Origin: Methylotenera sp.
GTDB taxonomy: Bacteria > Pseudomonadota > Gammaproteobacteria > Burkholderiales > Methylophilaceae
Length of the DNA: 58,576 nucleotides
Direction of reading: 5' to 3'
Assembly: GCA_020622105.1 (NCBI GenBank)
Contig: JAHRYP010000016.1
Location: forward strand, 1-58,576
Shown here piece after piece: positions 27,001-36,163 of the stretch (position 1 is its first letter; each line of letters begins with the position of its first letter). The notes beneath the pieces are model-generated. The model saw only the letters and a program-made list of their open reading frames with translations. It searched no databases and had not been told where the DNA came from. The translations under genes and the position numbers were made by a program.

Positions 27001-27104
27001 AGGGCACTCCATAAATACATTTTTGGGTGTATGGCTGCGTTGTGCGGTGCTCGAAAGCACGCCGTATAGTGTATTCCACACAATGCATTTCATAGAAGTG
27101 CCAT
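27001..27104. repeat. Palindromic intergenic repeat, copy 2 (about 104 bp)
   Basis: Begins AGGGCACTCCATAAATACATTTTTGGG, nearly identical to the left arm of the element at 12154, and ends with TTTCATAGAAGTGCCAT, the complement of that arm. The inner part TGCGTTGTGCGGTGCTCG is shared with TACGTTGCGCGGTACTCG of copy 1. The central block is about 40 bp shorter. It lies between the pcnB start and the adenosyltransferase stop and encodes nothing. Confidence 0.75.
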
Positions 27105-27116
27105 ACAATCGCTTTG

Positions 27117-27665
27117 TTATTTAGCCGAGTGATCCCACAGCACATCGCTAACGCCTGCTTCTTTATTAATAATGCGGCACATTACAAACAAAAGATCGGA
27201 TAAGCGATTCAGGTATTTTCTTGAGGTTTCTGTCACGTTTTCGGCATGGTGCAGCTGCATGAGTTCACGTTCTGCACGACGGCAGACGGTGCGCGCCAGA
27301 TGGCAGTAAGCAGCCGCTTTAGTACCGCCCGGCAGAATGAATTCTTTCAGCGGAGATAATTCGCCATTGAGCCTGTCGATGGCTTCTTCCAAGTCATCAA
27401 TCCGCGCCTGTTTTAACAGCACATAACCGGGGATGGAGAGCTCGCCGCCGATGTTGAACAAGTCATGTTGAATCTGCGTCAGCGATTTTCTGATCGTGTC
27501 CGGGATGTTCTCAGTCAGTATCATGCCGATTACCGAGTTCAACTCATCTACATCGCCCATAGAATTAACGCGCGGGCTATCTTTGTTGATGCGGCTACCG
27601 TCACCCAAACCAGTCGTACCGTCATCGCCGGTACGCGTGTATATTTTACTTAACCTGTTGCCCAT
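27117..27665 (-). CDS. Cob(I)alamin adenosyltransferase, PduO type
   Basis: Makes adenosylcobalamin from reduced cobalamin and ATP. KIYTRTGDDGTTGLGDGSRI (ATP-binding N-terminus), SMGDVDELNSVIG, FILPGGTKAAAYCHLARTVCRRAER and NRLSDLLFVMCR are the family signature. The start is placed at MGNRLSKIYTRTG (27665); the 20-residue upstream extension is unconserved. Divergent from murI with a 48-nt gap. The usual betaproteobacterial symbol is cobO or pduO, so none is given. Confidence 0.93.
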   Translation of the reverse strand: MGNRLSKIYTRTGDDGTTGLGDGSRINKDSPRVNSMGDVDELNSVIGMILTENIPDTIRKSLTQIQHDLFNIGGELSIPGYVLLKQARIDDLEEAIDRLNGELSPLKEFILPGGTKAAAYCHLARTVCRRAERELMQLHHAENVTETSRKYLNRLSDLLFVMCRIINKEAGVSDVLWDHSAK

Positions 27666-27713
27666 ATTTAAATCCTTTATAATTGAGTTATTGTAACTGA
27701 TGATGACTTTGCA

Positions 27714-28559
27714 ATGACCGATCAAACCATGACGCTGGAAATTAAAAATATCCCGATTAAGCCAGCTGTATCAGCTGATGCGCCTATAGGAGTGTTCGAT
27801 TCCGGTGTTGGCGGTATTTCTGTGCTACAGCATATTCATGCTTTGCTACCATACGAGCAGTTGCTATATGTAGCAGATAGCAGGTACGCTCCTTATGGCA
27901 GCAAAACCCCGCAAGAAATTCAATCAAGATGCTTTGAAATTGCAGATTTTTTAATTACAAAAGGCGTCAAGGCGATTGTGGTGGCCTGCAATACCGCTAC
28001 CGCAGCCGCGATTGATCTGATGCGTGAAAAATATAGCTTGCCGATTATTGGCATGGAGCCAGCAGTAAAGCCAGCGGCAGCAGCTTCTAAAAATGGTGTG
28101 ATAGGGGTGCTGGCAACTGTTGGTACGCTTAAAAGTGCACAGTTCGCGGGCTTGCTTGAAAGCTATGGACGTAATGTAAAAGTAGTGACGCAGGGTTGCA
28201 TCGGCCTGGTCGAATGTATAGAGCGTGGCGAGCTAAGAAGTGACAATACGTTTAAGTTGCTGGAACAATATTGTCAGCCGCTACTGGATGAAGGTGCAGA
28301 TACCATTGTTCTGGGATGTACTCATTACCCGTTTGTAAAACCGCTGATTCAGCAGATTGTAGGTGATGGAGTGACCTTGATTGATACCGGTGCTGCAGTA
28401 GCTAAGCATTTGCAAAAAAGACTAGCTGCACTGGATTTGCTTACACAGCAATATCATCATTCTGGCGCTGTCAGGTTCTGGACGAATAGTCAGGCGGCAG
28501 ATGCAAAGCAGGTGGTTGAGGCACTATGGGGTAAAAGTGCTGAAGTGGAGTTTTTATAA
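27714..28559 (+). CDS. murI: Glutamate racemase
   Basis: A 281-aa enzyme making D-glutamate for peptidoglycan. PIGVFDSGVGGISVLQHI, YVADSRYAPYGSK, VVACNTATAAAI (first catalytic Cys) and IVLGCTHYPFVKPLI (second catalytic Cys) are all present. It has about 24 extra N-terminal residues before the conserved fold; the second ATG (27729) is an alternative start. It is the only plus-strand gene between 13.7 and 30.3 kb. Confidence 0.96.
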   Translation: MTDQTMTLEIKNIPIKPAVSADAPIGVFDSGVGGISVLQHIHALLPYEQLLYVADSRYAPYGSKTPQEIQSRCFEIADFLITKGVKAIVVACNTATAAAIDLMREKYSLPIIGMEPAVKPAAAASKNGVIGVLATVGTLKSAQFAGLLESYGRNVKVVTQGCIGLVECIERGELRSDNTFKLLEQYCQPLLDEGADTIVLGCTHYPFVKPLIQQIVGDGVTLIDTGAAVAKHLQKRLAALDLLTQQYHHSGAVRFWTNSQAADAKQVVEALWGKSAEVEFL

Positions 28560-28578
28560 CTTGATGATTTTAGTTTTG

Positions 28579-28938
28579 CTAAGATAATTCTTTAGCAATC
28601 ACCGGCGGCAGTTTTTGCGGTGATTTGATGCGCAGCTGTTTATTCACATTGAACTGACCAAACACCACGGTGATGTCTTTGCTCGACACCCCAAACTCTC
28701 CGGCAAGAAATTTCACCATAAAATCAGTAGCCTTGCCATTTTCTGGAGTAGCAGCTACGCTTATTTTAAGTTGATTGCCCTTGGGTTTGCCAATCACGGT
28801 TTTTTTTGCACTGGGGGTGCCAAGTACGTTGAGAACCAGGGTATCGTCTTCCCAAACGCAGAAAGAGTTTAGTTTGGCTTCCTGAACGCGAGATTCTTGA
28901 TTAGTTTCAGGTTTGGGTTGGAGCTTTGTTTTTTTCAC
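28579..28938 (-). CDS. DUF167 (YggU-type) protein
   Basis: A 119-aa small basic protein of the UPF0235/YggU family. The conserved core is VNVLG-type TPSAKKTVIGKPKGNQLKISV and PENGKATDFMVKFLAGEFGVSSKDITVVFGQFNVNKQLRI. The first 25 residues are a charged extension. Function in the family is unknown. It converges with murI (19 nt between stops). Confidence 0.88.
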   Translation of the reverse strand: MKKTKLQPKPETNQESRVQEAKLNSFCVWEDDTLVLNVLGTPSAKKTVIGKPKGNQLKISVAATPENGKATDFMVKFLAGEFGVSSKDITVVFGQFNVNKQLRIKSPQKLPPVIAKELS

Positions 28939-28978
28939 TTCTTAATTGTTCAATATTGATCTGAACTACCAGTGATAA

Positions 28979-29167
28979 TTAGTGATGACCTGCAACTTCA
29001 CCTTCTTTTAGTTTGTATTGTGTTCCGCAGTAAGGGCAGGCGGCATGGCCGGTTTGTGCGATATCTAAAAATACGCGTGGATGCGATGCCCATAGTTCAA
29101 CTTGTTTAGTTGGGCAGTGCAATGGTAGGTCTTTAGCTGTAATTTCAATTTCTTTTGTATCCGACAT
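28979..29167 (-). CDS. Zinc-finger (CHCC) domain protein
   Basis: A 62-aa protein with HCPTKQVELWASHPRVFL and AACPYCGTQYKL, giving the C-x-H-x-C-x2-C zinc-binding pattern of the CHCC family (related to the NDUFS6 subunit domain). It ends GEVAGHH. It sits just downstream of ilvE on the same strand, a frequent betaproteobacterial arrangement. The role is unknown. Confidence 0.88.
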   Translation of the reverse strand: MSDTKEIEITAKDLPLHCPTKQVELWASHPRVFLDIAQTGHAACPYCGTQYKLKEGEVAGHH

Positions 29168-29189
29168 TTCTTAGGACTTTCTTAATTTC

Positions 29190-29215
29190 GTCATTCCCGC
29201 CTGCGCGGGAATGAC
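29190..29215. repeat. Short palindromic repeat (GTCATTCCCGC type)
   Basis: The 11-bp arms GTCATTCCCGC and GCGGGAATGAC flank a 4-nt loop between ilvE and the zinc-finger gene. Sequences of this kind (CATTCCCGCG...GCGGGAATG) are dispersed repeats in many beta- and gammaproteobacteria. Without a T-run it is unlikely to be a terminator. Only one copy was seen here. Confidence 0.6.
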
Positions 29216-29225
29216 AGATTCAGAG

Positions 29226-30170
29226 TTATACCAGTGTTAGCCAATCAGCATGTTTAGCAGATCTGCCATGAACTACATCAAAGTACAGTTTCTGTAATTG
29301 CTTGGTGATTGGGCCCGCTGTACCTTCGCCGATGCTGCGGCGATCAAGTTCACGGATCGGTGTCACTTCTGCGGCAGTACCTGTAAAGAATGCTTCATCC
29401 GCGCCATAAACTTCATCACGCGTGATGCGTTTTTCAATCACTTGAATACCTAACTCGCCAGCTAATTGCACAACCGTGTCGCGCGTGATGCCTTCTAAAG
29501 CAGCAGTCAGGTCAGGCGTGTAAAGTTTGCCGTTACGTACGATAAATACGTTCTCGCCTGAGCCTTCTGCAACAAAGCCGTCAACATCCAGTAACAGCGC
29601 TTCTTCGTAACCATCTTGCGCGGCTTCCTGGTGTGCCAGAATGCTGTTCATGTAGTTGCCATTTGCTTTGGCTTTACACATGGTCACGTTCACATGGTGG
29701 CGTGAGAATGATGAAGTCTTAACGCGGATGCCGTGGTCCAGTGCTTCCTGACCCATGTATGCGCCCCATTTCCAAGCCGCAACGATCACGTGGGTTGACA
29801 GTGTTTTGGCAGAAATACCCATTGCTTCAGCACCGTAGAATGCCATTGGGCGCAGGTAGGCTGATTCCAGATTGTTATCACGCACAGCCGCTAATTGTGC
29901 CGCTGAGATTTCTTCTTTGCTGTAAGGCATTTTCATACCCAGAATGTGTGCAGAGCGGAACAATCTGTCCGTATGGTCTTGCAAACGGAAAATAGCGGTA
30001 CCCTTGTCAGTTTTGTATGCGCGCACGCCTTCAAATACACCCATGCCGTAGTGCAGTGTGTGAGTTAAAACATGCGTCGTGGCATCACGCCAGTTGACCA
30101 TTTTGCCGTCATACCAGATTACGCCATCGCGGTCTGCCATACCGCCAGAAGTTACTGCAGGGTTTGCCAT
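29226..30170 (-). CDS. ilvE: Branched-chain amino acid aminotransferase
   Basis: A 314-aa PLP fold-type IV enzyme for Val/Ile/Leu transamination. Visible: HYGMGVFEGVRAYKTDKGTAIF, the PLP lysine segment CKAKANGNYMNS, GYEEALLLDVDGFVAEGSGENVFIV, and the C-terminal FFTGTAAEVTPI. Full length. It is divergent from the sco gene (164-nt gap). Confidence 0.97.
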   Translation of the reverse strand: MANPAVTSGGMADRDGVIWYDGKMVNWRDATTHVLTHTLHYGMGVFEGVRAYKTDKGTAIFRLQDHTDRLFRSAHILGMKMPYSKEEISAAQLAAVRDNNLESAYLRPMAFYGAEAMGISAKTLSTHVIVAAWKWGAYMGQEALDHGIRVKTSSFSRHHVNVTMCKAKANGNYMNSILAHQEAAQDGYEEALLLDVDGFVAEGSGENVFIVRNGKLYTPDLTAALEGITRDTVVQLAGELGIQVIEKRITRDEVYGADEAFFTGTAAEVTPIRELDRRSIGEGTAGPITKQLQKLYFDVVHGRSAKHADWLTLV

Positions 30171-30334
30171 GCTCTATCCTTAAATGCTTGAAATAATGCA
30201 AAACCATTATTGTAAACGACACAGAGTTGTCTTTGCAGTAATTTATATCGATAGCACACATTTTTTTATTGCAAGGTGTTGAATTTATTGTGCATGATAG
30301 AATCAATGCAATTACACTCATGGCATAAATACAT

Positions 30335-30916
30335 ATGAAAACCAGATATTTTTTAATGGCGCTGTTGCTGCTTGCTGTTGCAGCCTGCAAACCTGCTGCC
30401 CAGCAGAATCAGTTTTCGGCAACCGATGTGACTGGTGCCGATTTTGCACAAACACTGAATCTAACGGACCATACCGGTAAGCCGCGTTCACTTGCTGATT
30501 TCAAAGGCAAGGCAGTGGCTATATTCTTTGGTTATACACATTGCCCGGATGTATGTCCGACCACGATGGCCGATATGAAGCAAACCATGAAATTATTGGG
30601 TTCGCGCGCAGATGAGCTACAGGTCTTGTTTGTAACACTGGACCCAGAGCGCGACACACAGGAGGTATTGGCGCAATATGTGCCAAGTTTTGATAAACGC
30701 TTTATCGGTCTATATGGCACTAAAGAAGAAACTGCCAAGACAGCTAATGATTTCAAGATTTTTGCGTCCAAGGTAGAGAACAGCGGTAGAAGCGGTTACA
30801 CCATAGACCACAGTGCAGGGCTTTATCTGTATGATAAAACCGGAAAAATCAGGTTGTATGTGGCTTACGGTGAAAAGCCGGCGGTAATTGCAGCGGATAT
30901 TGAAAAGTTACTTTAA
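30335..30916 (+). CDS. SCO1/SenC family lipoprotein
   Basis: A 193-aa periplasmic copper chaperone/thiol protein for the Cu(A) centre of cytochrome oxidase. Lipobox VAACKP (Cys 19), then a thioredoxin fold with HCPDVCPTT (CxxxC copper site) and the distal histidine in YTIDHSAGLYL. It is monocistronic and followed by a strong terminator. No cytochrome oxidase genes are nearby. Confidence 0.95.
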   Translation: MKTRYFLMALLLLAVAACKPAAQQNQFSATDVTGADFAQTLNLTDHTGKPRSLADFKGKAVAIFFGYTHCPDVCPTTMADMKQTMKLLGSRADELQVLFVTLDPERDTQEVLAQYVPSFDKRFIGLYGTKEETAKTANDFKIFASKVENSGRSGYTIDHSAGLYLYDKTGKIRLYVAYGEKPAVIAADIEKLL

Positions 30917-30939
30917 ATTTTTTGAATCAATATGTTATT

Positions 30940-30961
30940 AAAGGGGCGTAAGCCCCTTTTA
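30940..30961 (+). terminator. Rho-independent terminator of the sco gene
   Basis: The stem AAAGGGGC with GCCCCTTTT and a GTAA loop is followed by AATTTTTA, 23 nt past the stop codon. Confidence 0.9.
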
Positions 30962-31009
30962 ATTTTTATAGCCCCCGGCCTTCTTAATTGCGTAATACAG
31001 CTGATGGAC

Positions 31010-31717
31010 TTACATCACATGCAGTCGCGGTGACCACGCCTTGAGTTCTTTTTCTGCGGCTTTGTAATCAGGATAAATACTCGCTACCACTGCCCAGAAT
31101 TTGGCTGAATGGTTCATTTCTTTGAGGTGTGCCAGTTCGTGGCAGATCACATAATTAATCAAGTGTGGAGGTGCTTGTAATAGGCGCCAGTTAAGCCTGA
31201 CTTCTCTTTTGGAGTTGCAGCTTCCCCAGCGCGTGCGTGCGTTGGAAATTAACAGCTTTGGCAGAGTAACACCCAGCTTGGCCGAGAATATTTCCAGTCG
31301 TCTGGCAAAATCAGTGAGCGCCTGTTTCTTATACCACAGCAGCACCTTACGCGCGACTGCCTGTGCTTCGTTGTGGTTAGGCATTGCCAATTCTAAAAGC
31401 CCGGGCTGGTGGCTGATGGCTTTTGCGCGTGCATCATGCTTAACTGACAGGGTAACCGTGCCGCCTAACAGCAACAGTTGTTCGCCATCTTGCCATTGCA
31501 ATGCCGGCAGCTTGTTTTGATTAAGCGTACTGAGTTTTTTTTGTATCCAATCTGCTTTCTGCGTAATCAGGCTATCTAGCAGAGACTGTGAGATGCGTTT
31601 TGGGGCATGTACTACCAAGCCATCTGCAGTAATTTTCAAGCCGACAGTTCGGCGCTGGCGACGTTCCAGCTGGTAGTTCAGTTGCTCGCCTGATGGCAGG
31701 GTGAGTACGTGACTCAT
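31010..31717 (-). CDS. YgjP-like metallopeptidase domain protein
   Basis: A 235-aa member of the DUF45/M48-like zinc peptidases. The zinc site CHELAHLKEMNHSAKFW holds the HExxH motif and third ligand; RTRWGSCNSKREVRLNWRL precedes it. Start MSHVLTLPSGEQLNY (31717) is chosen because it begins 4 nt after the plsC stop; an earlier ATG would overlap plsC. Substrate unknown. It is the last gene of the glyQ-glyS-gmhB-plsC run. Confidence 0.92.
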   Translation of the reverse strand: MSHVLTLPSGEQLNYQLERRQRRTVGLKITADGLVVHAPKRISQSLLDSLITQKADWIQKKLSTLNQNKLPALQWQDGEQLLLLGGTVTLSVKHDARAKAISHQPGLLELAMPNHNEAQAVARKVLLWYKKQALTDFARRLEIFSAKLGVTLPKLLISNARTRWGSCNSKREVRLNWRLLQAPPHLINYVICHELAHLKEMNHSAKFWAVVASIYPDYKAAEKELKAWSPRLHVM

Positions 31718-31721
31718 AAGC

Positions 31722-32450
31722 TTAGTGCTTAGCGTCCAATAACGGCATTTCAGACTCAATCCACGTTTCTACCTGATGGTTGAGTACATCGGCTTTCAAT
31801 CCGGCAGATTGAATAGGTTTGCCGATATGAAGCTGGATGATGCCCGGTTTTTTGATGAACGAATTTTTTGCCCAGTATCTACCGGCATTGTGCGCTACCG
31901 GCACAACCTGTGTTTTGGTGTGCGTGGCAAGCCAGGCACCGCCGATCTGGTATTTGCTTTTTTCACCGGGGGCTATGCGTGTGCCTTCAGGAAAAATAAC
32001 GACCCATAGGCCGCTTTTAAGCCGTGCTGCACCATTGGCTACCAGTTTTTTCAATGCCTCACGACCAGCACTGCGATCAATCGCAATCGGTGAAGACATA
32101 GCCAAACCCCAGCCGAATATCGGAATCCACAGTAACTCACGTTTGAGTACATACACCTGCGTTGGAAATATCGCCTGAAAAGCCAGTGTTTCCCATGCGG
32201 ACTGATGTTTGCTGAGAATGATGCTCGGTGAATCAGGCAGATTCTCCTGCCCTGTCACTTCATGGCGGATATTGCAGGTGATACGTAGCCACCAGATCAT
32301 ACTGCGTGCCCAGCCGGAAATCAGTACATTACGTGTGACCGGGTTAAGCGGCAATGCGAGAAATGCAATGAGCGTGAATATCGGGGCGGTAATGACTTGC
32401 CCTATAAAGAACAGGCCTGAGCGTAAAAGTAACATAGAATTCTGAATCAA
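31722..32450 (-). CDS. plsC: 1-acyl-sn-glycerol-3-phosphate acyltransferase
   Basis: A 242-aa inner-membrane acyltransferase making phosphatidic acid. One or two hydrophobic helices at the N-terminus, then SKHQSAWE (the His/acid catalytic motif, here H-x4-E as in the betaproteobacterial subgroup), FPEGTRIAPGEK and VVPVAHNAG. Its start overlaps the gmhB stop by 4 nt, so they are translationally coupled. Confidence 0.94.
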   Translation of the reverse strand: MIQNSMLLLRSGLFFIGQVITAPIFTLIAFLALPLNPVTRNVLISGWARSMIWWLRITCNIRHEVTGQENLPDSPSIILSKHQSAWETLAFQAIFPTQVYVLKRELLWIPIFGWGLAMSSPIAIDRSAGREALKKLVANGAARLKSGLWVVIFPEGTRIAPGEKSKYQIGGAWLATHTKTQVVPVAHNAGRYWAKNSFIKKPGIIQLHIGKPIQSAGLKADVLNHQVETWIESEMPLLDAKH

Positions 32451-32989
32451 GTATTTACTGAAATTATATGCTGCACGGCCTCGCTTAAATCAGCGCAGAC
32501 AGTAACATTGGCGGGTAAGTTACCATTGCTCAGCGTATCCTTGCCTTTGCCGGTGAGTACCAGTATTGTCCGGCAGCCGGAGTTGGAGAAAGCCTGTAAG
32601 TCACGCAAGGCATCGCCAACAGCAAATACACGATCCAGCTCAACTGAAAAACGTTTGGCAATTTCCTTGATCATGCCGGTTTTCGGTTTACGGCAATCGC
32701 AGTTGTCGTCAGCCGAATGCGGGCAGTAAAACACGGCATCAATGCGGCCGCCGACTGCGGCTAGCTCCCGATGCATCTTGTCGTGAATGCTGTTAAGTGT
32801 TGCCATATCGAACAAGCCACGGCTGACGCCGGACTGGTTAGTTGCAATTGCCACCCGGTAGCCGGATTGATTCAGCAGCGCGATTGCTTCCAAGCTACCG
32901 GGAATAGGAATCCACTCGTTAGGGTTTTTGATGAAATTGGCGGAATCTTGATTGATGACGCCATCACGGTCGAGGATAACTAATTTCAT
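32447..32989 (-). CDS. gmhB: D-glycero-beta-D-manno-heptose-1,7-bisphosphate 7-phosphatase
   Basis: HAD phosphatase in ADP-heptose synthesis for LPS. MKLVILDRDGVINQDS (nucleophile Asp), NQSGVSRGLF, a zinc loop CPHSADDNCDCRKPK and FAVGDALRDLQA are present. The start at 32989 matches the family; a longer 5' reading frame would add 20 residues. It lies 28 nt after glyS and overlaps plsC. Confidence 0.94.
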   Translation of the reverse strand: MKLVILDRDGVINQDSANFIKNPNEWIPIPGSLEAIALLNQSGYRVAIATNQSGVSRGLFDMATLNSIHDKMHRELAAVGGRIDAVFYCPHSADDNCDCRKPKTGMIKEIAKRFSVELDRVFAVGDALRDLQAFSNSGCRTILVLTGKGKDTLSNGNLPANVTVCADLSEAVQHIISVNT

Positions 32990-33017
32990 AGATTCACCAA
33001 TCCCATCATTAATGGAT

Positions 33018-35141
33018 TTATCCTGCCAGCTTAGACAAGTCTGCCACACGGTTCATGGCCTGATGCAAGGTTGCCAGCAGGCCCAAGCGGTTTGCTTTAA
33101 GCGCCGGGTCTTCTGCATTCACCATTACATTGTCAAAGAAATCATCTACCGGCGCTTTCAGTGCTGCCAGCGCCTTGAGCGAAGCCGTGTAATCACCGTT
33201 TTCAAACAGTGTATCAGCATCAGTTTTAACAAAGACAAGTTTTATTGCGAGCACTTTTTCGGCTGGTTCAATTAGTAAATCGTTATTGAATTTAGCCTCA
33301 ACCTCAGACTCGGCTTTCTTCAAGATATTGCTTATGCGCTTATTGGCTGCGGCCAAGCTATCTGCTTCATCTAGTAGCTGAAATGATTTCACTGCGTCAG
33401 ATCTCTTAAATACTTCATGTAAAGGAGGGGCTAATGAAATTACAGCATCCAATGTTTGCGGTTTAAAGAATACTGAAAGTTGATTTTGATATCGGTTAAA
33501 AACAAACTCTTTTATTTCATCAATAGTTGATGTCGGAATTGAAGTTGATGTAAATGTGGATGCAGCAAATTCCAGCAGTTTAGCTAAGGATAATTTGAAA
33601 TCTTCGTCAGCTATGCGTGCAGTTGCGGCACATAGTTCAAATGACTTAATAACACCTAAAGCATGGCGTCGAAGAGCAAATGGATCTTTTTCACCAGTGG
33701 GTTTAAGTCCTATTGCCCAAATGCCAACTAGAGTTTCTATTTTGTCTGCGATTAGAAGAGATTCGCTAACCAAGTTTGAAGCATCATTTAAGTCGTCACG
33801 ACGAACTAGATATTGGTCTGCTATCGCATCTGCGACCAATGAGTTCTCGCCATCATGTTTTGCGTAGTAGCTTCCCATAATGCCTTGTAGTTCAGGAAAC
33901 TCTCCAACCATATCAGTTAGCAAGTCTGCCTTTGCTAGTTGGGCTGCCCTGTCAGCAAGTTTTGGGTCGGCGCCAATTTTCTCAGCAACCCATTTTGCTA
34001 TAGCTCTAACTCTTTCAGTGCGTTCACCCTGACTACCAAGTAAGTTGTGATAAACGACTTTACTTAGGCCTTCCAAACGACTTTCTAATGTCTTTTTTCG
34101 ATCCTGATCAAAAAAGAATTTGGCATCGGCGAGGCGCGGGCGCACTACGCGTTCATTACCGCCAATTACCGCAGACGGGTCTGCCGGATTAATGTTGGAA
34201 ACGATCAGGAATTTATTAGTCAGTTTGCCGCTCGCATCCAGCAGCGGAAAGTATTTCTGGTTGGCCTTCATGGTCAGAATCAGACATTCCTGCGGCACTT
34301 CTAAATATACCTCTTCAAACTGACCCAGCAGCACATTCGGGCGTTCTACCAATGCAGTCACTTCATCCAGCAAGGCGTCATCTTCAATCGGTTTAAGATT
34401 CTGCTTGGCAGCTGCTGCGGTTAATTGGCGCTCGATCTCTGCACGGCGCTCGACAAAGCTCGCAATCACTGCGCCTTCTGCTTTGAGTTGCTCTGCGTAG
34501 GTGTCAGCGTTGGTAATGGTAACGGTTGGGTTTGCTGCTTCAAAACGGTGACCTTGGGTGGTGTTGCCGGCAGTAAGTCCTAATGCGCTGATCGAGATAA
34601 CATCGCTACCGTGCAATGCAACCAAACCATGTGCCGGGCGCACGAAGTTGACGCTGCTCCAGCCATCAGCCAGCTGATAAGTCATGACTTTAGGAATCGG
34701 TAATTTCTGGATCGCTTCTTCAACTGCTTTTTGCAAACCTTCTTTTAACGCTGCGCCTTGTTGCGTAATATCTAAAAACAAGGCTTCGTTTTTACCATCC
34801 ATTTGTTTGGTGAGTTTTGCAACAGCAGATTCATCGAGCCCCATGCCGTTCAGGCGTTTAATCAAGGCAGGTGTGGCATTGCCATTAGCATCCAAACCTA
34901 CGCTTACTGGCATCAGTTTCTGTGAAATTTGCTTATCGGCAGCCTGGGCTGCAACTGCGGTAATGTGCGCTGCAAGGCGGCGCGGTGATGCAAATGAAGT
35001 TGTGACTGTATTTTCAGCAGTCAAGCCTTGTGCTCTTAAGGTATCAAATAGCGTGTTGCTGAAAGATTCCCCCAGTTTTTTGAGTGCCTTTGGCGGTAGT
35101 TCTTCTACGAATAGTTCTACTAACAGATTATTTTGCGACAT
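33018..35141 (-). CDS. glyS: Glycine--tRNA ligase beta subunit
   Basis: A 707-aa subunit of the alpha2-beta2 enzyme, carrying tRNA-binding domains. N-terminus LLVELFVEELPPKALKKLGESF, then SPRRLAAHI, ANQKYFPLLDASGKL and the HD-like core DLLTDMVGEFPELQGIMG, with a C-terminal anticodon-binding region. The protein is complete. Roughly 33300-34110 is visibly more AT-rich and uses different codons than both flanks of the same gene, so it may be a recombinant patch. Confidence 0.97.
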   Translation of the reverse strand: MSQNNLLVELFVEELPPKALKKLGESFSNTLFDTLRAQGLTAENTVTTSFASPRRLAAHITAVAAQAADKQISQKLMPVSVGLDANGNATPALIKRLNGMGLDESAVAKLTKQMDGKNEALFLDITQQGAALKEGLQKAVEEAIQKLPIPKVMTYQLADGWSSVNFVRPAHGLVALHGSDVISISALGLTAGNTTQGHRFEAANPTVTITNADTYAEQLKAEGAVIASFVERRAEIERQLTAAAAKQNLKPIEDDALLDEVTALVERPNVLLGQFEEVYLEVPQECLILTMKANQKYFPLLDASGKLTNKFLIVSNINPADPSAVIGGNERVVRPRLADAKFFFDQDRKKTLESRLEGLSKVVYHNLLGSQGERTERVRAIAKWVAEKIGADPKLADRAAQLAKADLLTDMVGEFPELQGIMGSYYAKHDGENSLVADAIADQYLVRRDDLNDASNLVSESLLIADKIETLVGIWAIGLKPTGEKDPFALRRHALGVIKSFELCAATARIADEDFKLSLAKLLEFAASTFTSTSIPTSTIDEIKEFVFNRYQNQLSVFFKPQTLDAVISLAPPLHEVFKRSDAVKSFQLLDEADSLAAANKRISNILKKAESEVEAKFNNDLLIEPAEKVLAIKLVFVKTDADTLFENGDYTASLKALAALKAPVDDFFDNVMVNAEDPALKANRLGLLATLHQAMNRVADLSKLAG

Positions 35142-35144
35142 TTT

Positions 35145-36071
35145 TTAAGCAACCTTCTTATCTTTTTCAAGCTTGGCTAATACTTCATCTGCCCAGTCTT
35201 TTGGCGCCATCGGGAAGCCAAGTCGGGCGCGGCTATCCAGATAGCTGGCGGCAACAGAACGTGCCAAGTTGCGGATGCGGCCAATGTAGCCGGCACGTTC
35301 GGTGACGGAAATTGCACCGCGTGCATCCAGCAGGTTGAATGTATGTGCAGCTTTTAATACCTGCTCGTAAGCCGGCAGTGCCAGTTGGTTTTCCATCAGG
35401 TGTTTGGCTTGCTTTTCGTGCGCGTTGAACGCAGTAAACAGGAAGTCTGCATCGGAGTGTTCAAAGTTGTAGGCACTTTGTTCCTGCTCGTTTTGCAGGT
35501 ATACGTCGCCATAGCTCAAACCTTCTGTCCAAGTCAGGTTGTAAACATTGTCTACCCCTTGCAGGTACATAGCCAAACGCTCCAGGCCATAAGTAATTTC
35601 ACCTGTGATCGGTTTACAGTCAATGCCGCCAACTTGCTGGAAATACGTGAATTGTGTCACTTCCATGCCATTCAGCCATACTTCCCAGCCTAAACCCCAT
35701 GCGCCCAGTGTCGGGTTTTCCCAGTCATCTTCTACAAAGCGGATATCATTCTTTTTAAGATCAAACCCCAGCGCTTCCAGTGAGCCCAGATACAGTTCCA
35801 GAATGTCAGCCGGTGCAGGTTTTAATACCACCTGAAATTGATAGTAATGTTGCAAACGGTTCGGGTTCTCGCCATAACGGCCATCTTTTGGGCGGCGGCT
35901 AGGTTGTACATAGGCTGCTTTCCATGGCTCTGGGCCTAATGAACGCAAAAACGTAGCAGTATGTGAGGTGCCTGCGCCGACTTCCATATCGTACGATTGC
36001 AGCAAGGCGCAGCCTTTGTCGCTCCAGTATCTTTGCAGGGTGAGAATAATCTCTTGAAATGTTAAAGCCAT
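35145..36071 (-). CDS. glyQ: Glycine--tRNA ligase alpha subunit
   Basis: A 308-aa catalytic subunit. [66 protein letters not shown] and [16 protein letters not shown] mark the class II active site. It precedes glyS by 3 nt on the minus strand, the normal glyQS operon. Confidence 0.98.
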   Translation of the reverse strand: MALTFQEIILTLQRYWSDKGCALLQSYDMEVGAGTSHTATFLRSLGPEPWKAAYVQPSRRPKDGRYGENPNRLQHYYQFQVVLKPAPADILELYLGSLEALGFDLKKNDIRFVEDDWENPTLGAWGLGWEVWLNGMEVTQFTYFQQVGGIDCKPITGEITYGLERLAMYLQGVDNVYNLTWTEGLSYGDVYLQNEQEQSAYNFEHSDADFLFTAFNAHEKQAKHLMENQLALPAYEQVLKAAHTFNLLDARGAISVTERAGYIGRIRNLARSVAASYLDSRARLGFPMAPKDWADEVLAKLEKDKKVA

Positions 36072-36163
36072 GATTTGTTGGTTGGTGTTGGCAAAAAATG
36101 CAATTTTACTTTGTTTTGCGGTCTAGCAATAGGCTTTACTGATCAACATTATTATTGGCGAAA

